Shown here piece after piece: positions 63,576 through 64,000 of a stretch of DNA of 64,000 nucleotides; within the stretch, counting starts at the first letter, position 1, and the number at the start of each line of letters is the position of its first letter. Position numbers and translations under genes: made by a program. The notes beneath the pieces were generated by a model that searched no databases, had not been told where the DNA came from, and saw only the letters and a program-made list of their open reading frames with translations. The stretch is from Arsenophonus sp052174495 (GTDB lineage Bacteria; Pseudomonadota; Gammaproteobacteria; Enterobacterales; Enterobacteriaceae). The stretch spans positions 1 through 64,000 of the forward strand of contig JBQMRR010000084.1 of assembly GCA_052174495.1 (NCBI GenBank), written 5' to 3'.

Positions 63576-64000
63576 CTCACTAAAAATTGAATCATATAAT
63601 CCTATTTTTAGTATAAAATGATATATTGGAGCGAATATAATTTTAGGATCCCCAAAAAGGTCTGTTAGCTTTTAAATTACTCAAATTAACAACCAATAAA
63701 TTTTAATTAAGCCAACTGGTGATAATACTGAGATTGCTCTGGATTACATTGCTGGCACGTTACGGATATAAGCTTGCTTTACTATGCCTAAAGCAATAAA
63801 TATTAAGTGCCATAAATTATTAAAATCGCTTACTGCTAATCTAGTTTTAAACTGAAAATCTAAGGGAATGAATGGCAGCATTGAAAGCAATCAAAATTAT
63901 TTCCATTACTGCTCCTCCTGATCATTATTTTCTTTTACAATAACTTAAAACTCACCTATCCTGAATTTTACCAAAAACGAGTGGTACCAAAATTTGATAA
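63576..64000 (+). pseudogene. cysK: cysK (cysteine synthase A) remnant, main part
   Basis: Continues to the window edge. Plus-strand blocks: LKIESYNPIFSIK*YIGANII near 63580-63640 (family [22 protein letters not shown]), KPTGDNTEIALDYIAG near 63711-63760 (EPTSGNTGIALAYVAA; the pyridoxal Lys and GNTG loop are altered), TMPKAINIK, LLKSLTANLVLN and KGMNGSIE ([22 protein letters not shown]). The Lys that binds pyridoxal phosphate is lost with frameshifts around it. The rest lies outside the window. Confidence 0.85.

Noticed and set aside
1..64000. CRISPR array, tRNA or rRNA genes
   Set aside because: No regularly spaced repeats, no T-loop-type GTTCRAATC with cloverleaf, and no rRNA stretches were seen on reading through; small decayed tRNAs could be missed by eye.

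Overview
The window is about 29% GC by eye and reads as a chromosome segment of a gammaproteobacterial (Enterobacterales) insect endosymbiont in mid-decay. Every recognisable gene is most like an enterobacterial one (Serratia/Yersinia/E. coli type). Ancestral enterobacterial gene order is still visible. Only about a third of the DNA is intact coding sequence; the rest is eroded genes and dead insertion sequences. This mix (very AT-rich, low coding density, Serratia-like synteny) fits a lineage such as 'Candidatus Serratia symbiotica' of conifer aphids, but that assignment is inference. I saw no rRNA, tRNA, CRISPR or prophage.

Layout, left to right. 0-1.4 kb: end of rodZ, then ispG. 1.5-2.8 kb: IS256-type remnant. 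3-9.3 kb: remains of a nucleoside operon, nupC-type transporter / deoC / deoB / deoD, in which only the transporter and deoD are intact; deoB is split by an IS481-type element that itself contains an IS1595-type element. 9.6-12.5 kb: IS256, IS91 and IS1595 remnants. 12.7-14.6 kb: ygfZ, with decayed sdhE and ygfX divergent from it. 14.6-19.5 kb: unassigned eroded DNA plus two IS1595 remnants. 19.5-21.6 kb: ybeD-lipB-lipA. 21.6-25 kb: AT-rich waste and two IS256 remnants. 25-27.7 kb: decayed cysE, then gpsA-secB-yibN. 27.9-31.1 kb: IS1595 remnant, envC, decayed yibQ. 31.1-37.2 kb: IS481 remnant and the mre operon (mreB, mreC intact; mreD with one stop; maf and rng decayed). 37.5-41.2 kb: IS481 remnant, decayed acuI, IS91 remnant. 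42-47.6 kb: aroQ-accB-accC, then yhdT, panF, prmA and dusB all decayed but in ancestral order. 47.6-48.8 kb: IS481 and IS256 remnants. 49-52 kb: waaC-waaF-hldD. 52.2-57.2 kb: IS481, IS91 and IS256 remnants. 57.3-61.3 kb: ligA-zipA with cysZ divergent. 61.5-64 kb: cysK split by IS481, again carrying IS1595.

The surviving genes serve core needs: isoprenoid synthesis (ispG), fatty acid synthesis (accBC), protein lipoylation (lipBA), phospholipid precursor (gpsA), aromatic synthesis (aroQ), LPS inner core (hldD, waaF, waaC), cell shape and division (mreBC, zipA, envC), replication and repair (ligA), protein export (secB), Fe-S maintenance (ygfZ), purine nucleoside uptake and salvage. Cysteine synthesis from serine (cysE, cysK) is dead in this window although cysZ (sulfate uptake) is intact.

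I found no convincing new functional system. The most interesting structures are two nested gene[IS481[IS1595]] insertions with the inner element at nearly the same site in opposite orientations, a single in-frame TGA in mreD, a Gln-to-His change in the transporter's substrate loop, an unassigned duplicated segment, and a 19-bp perfect hairpin inside otherwise decayed DNA.
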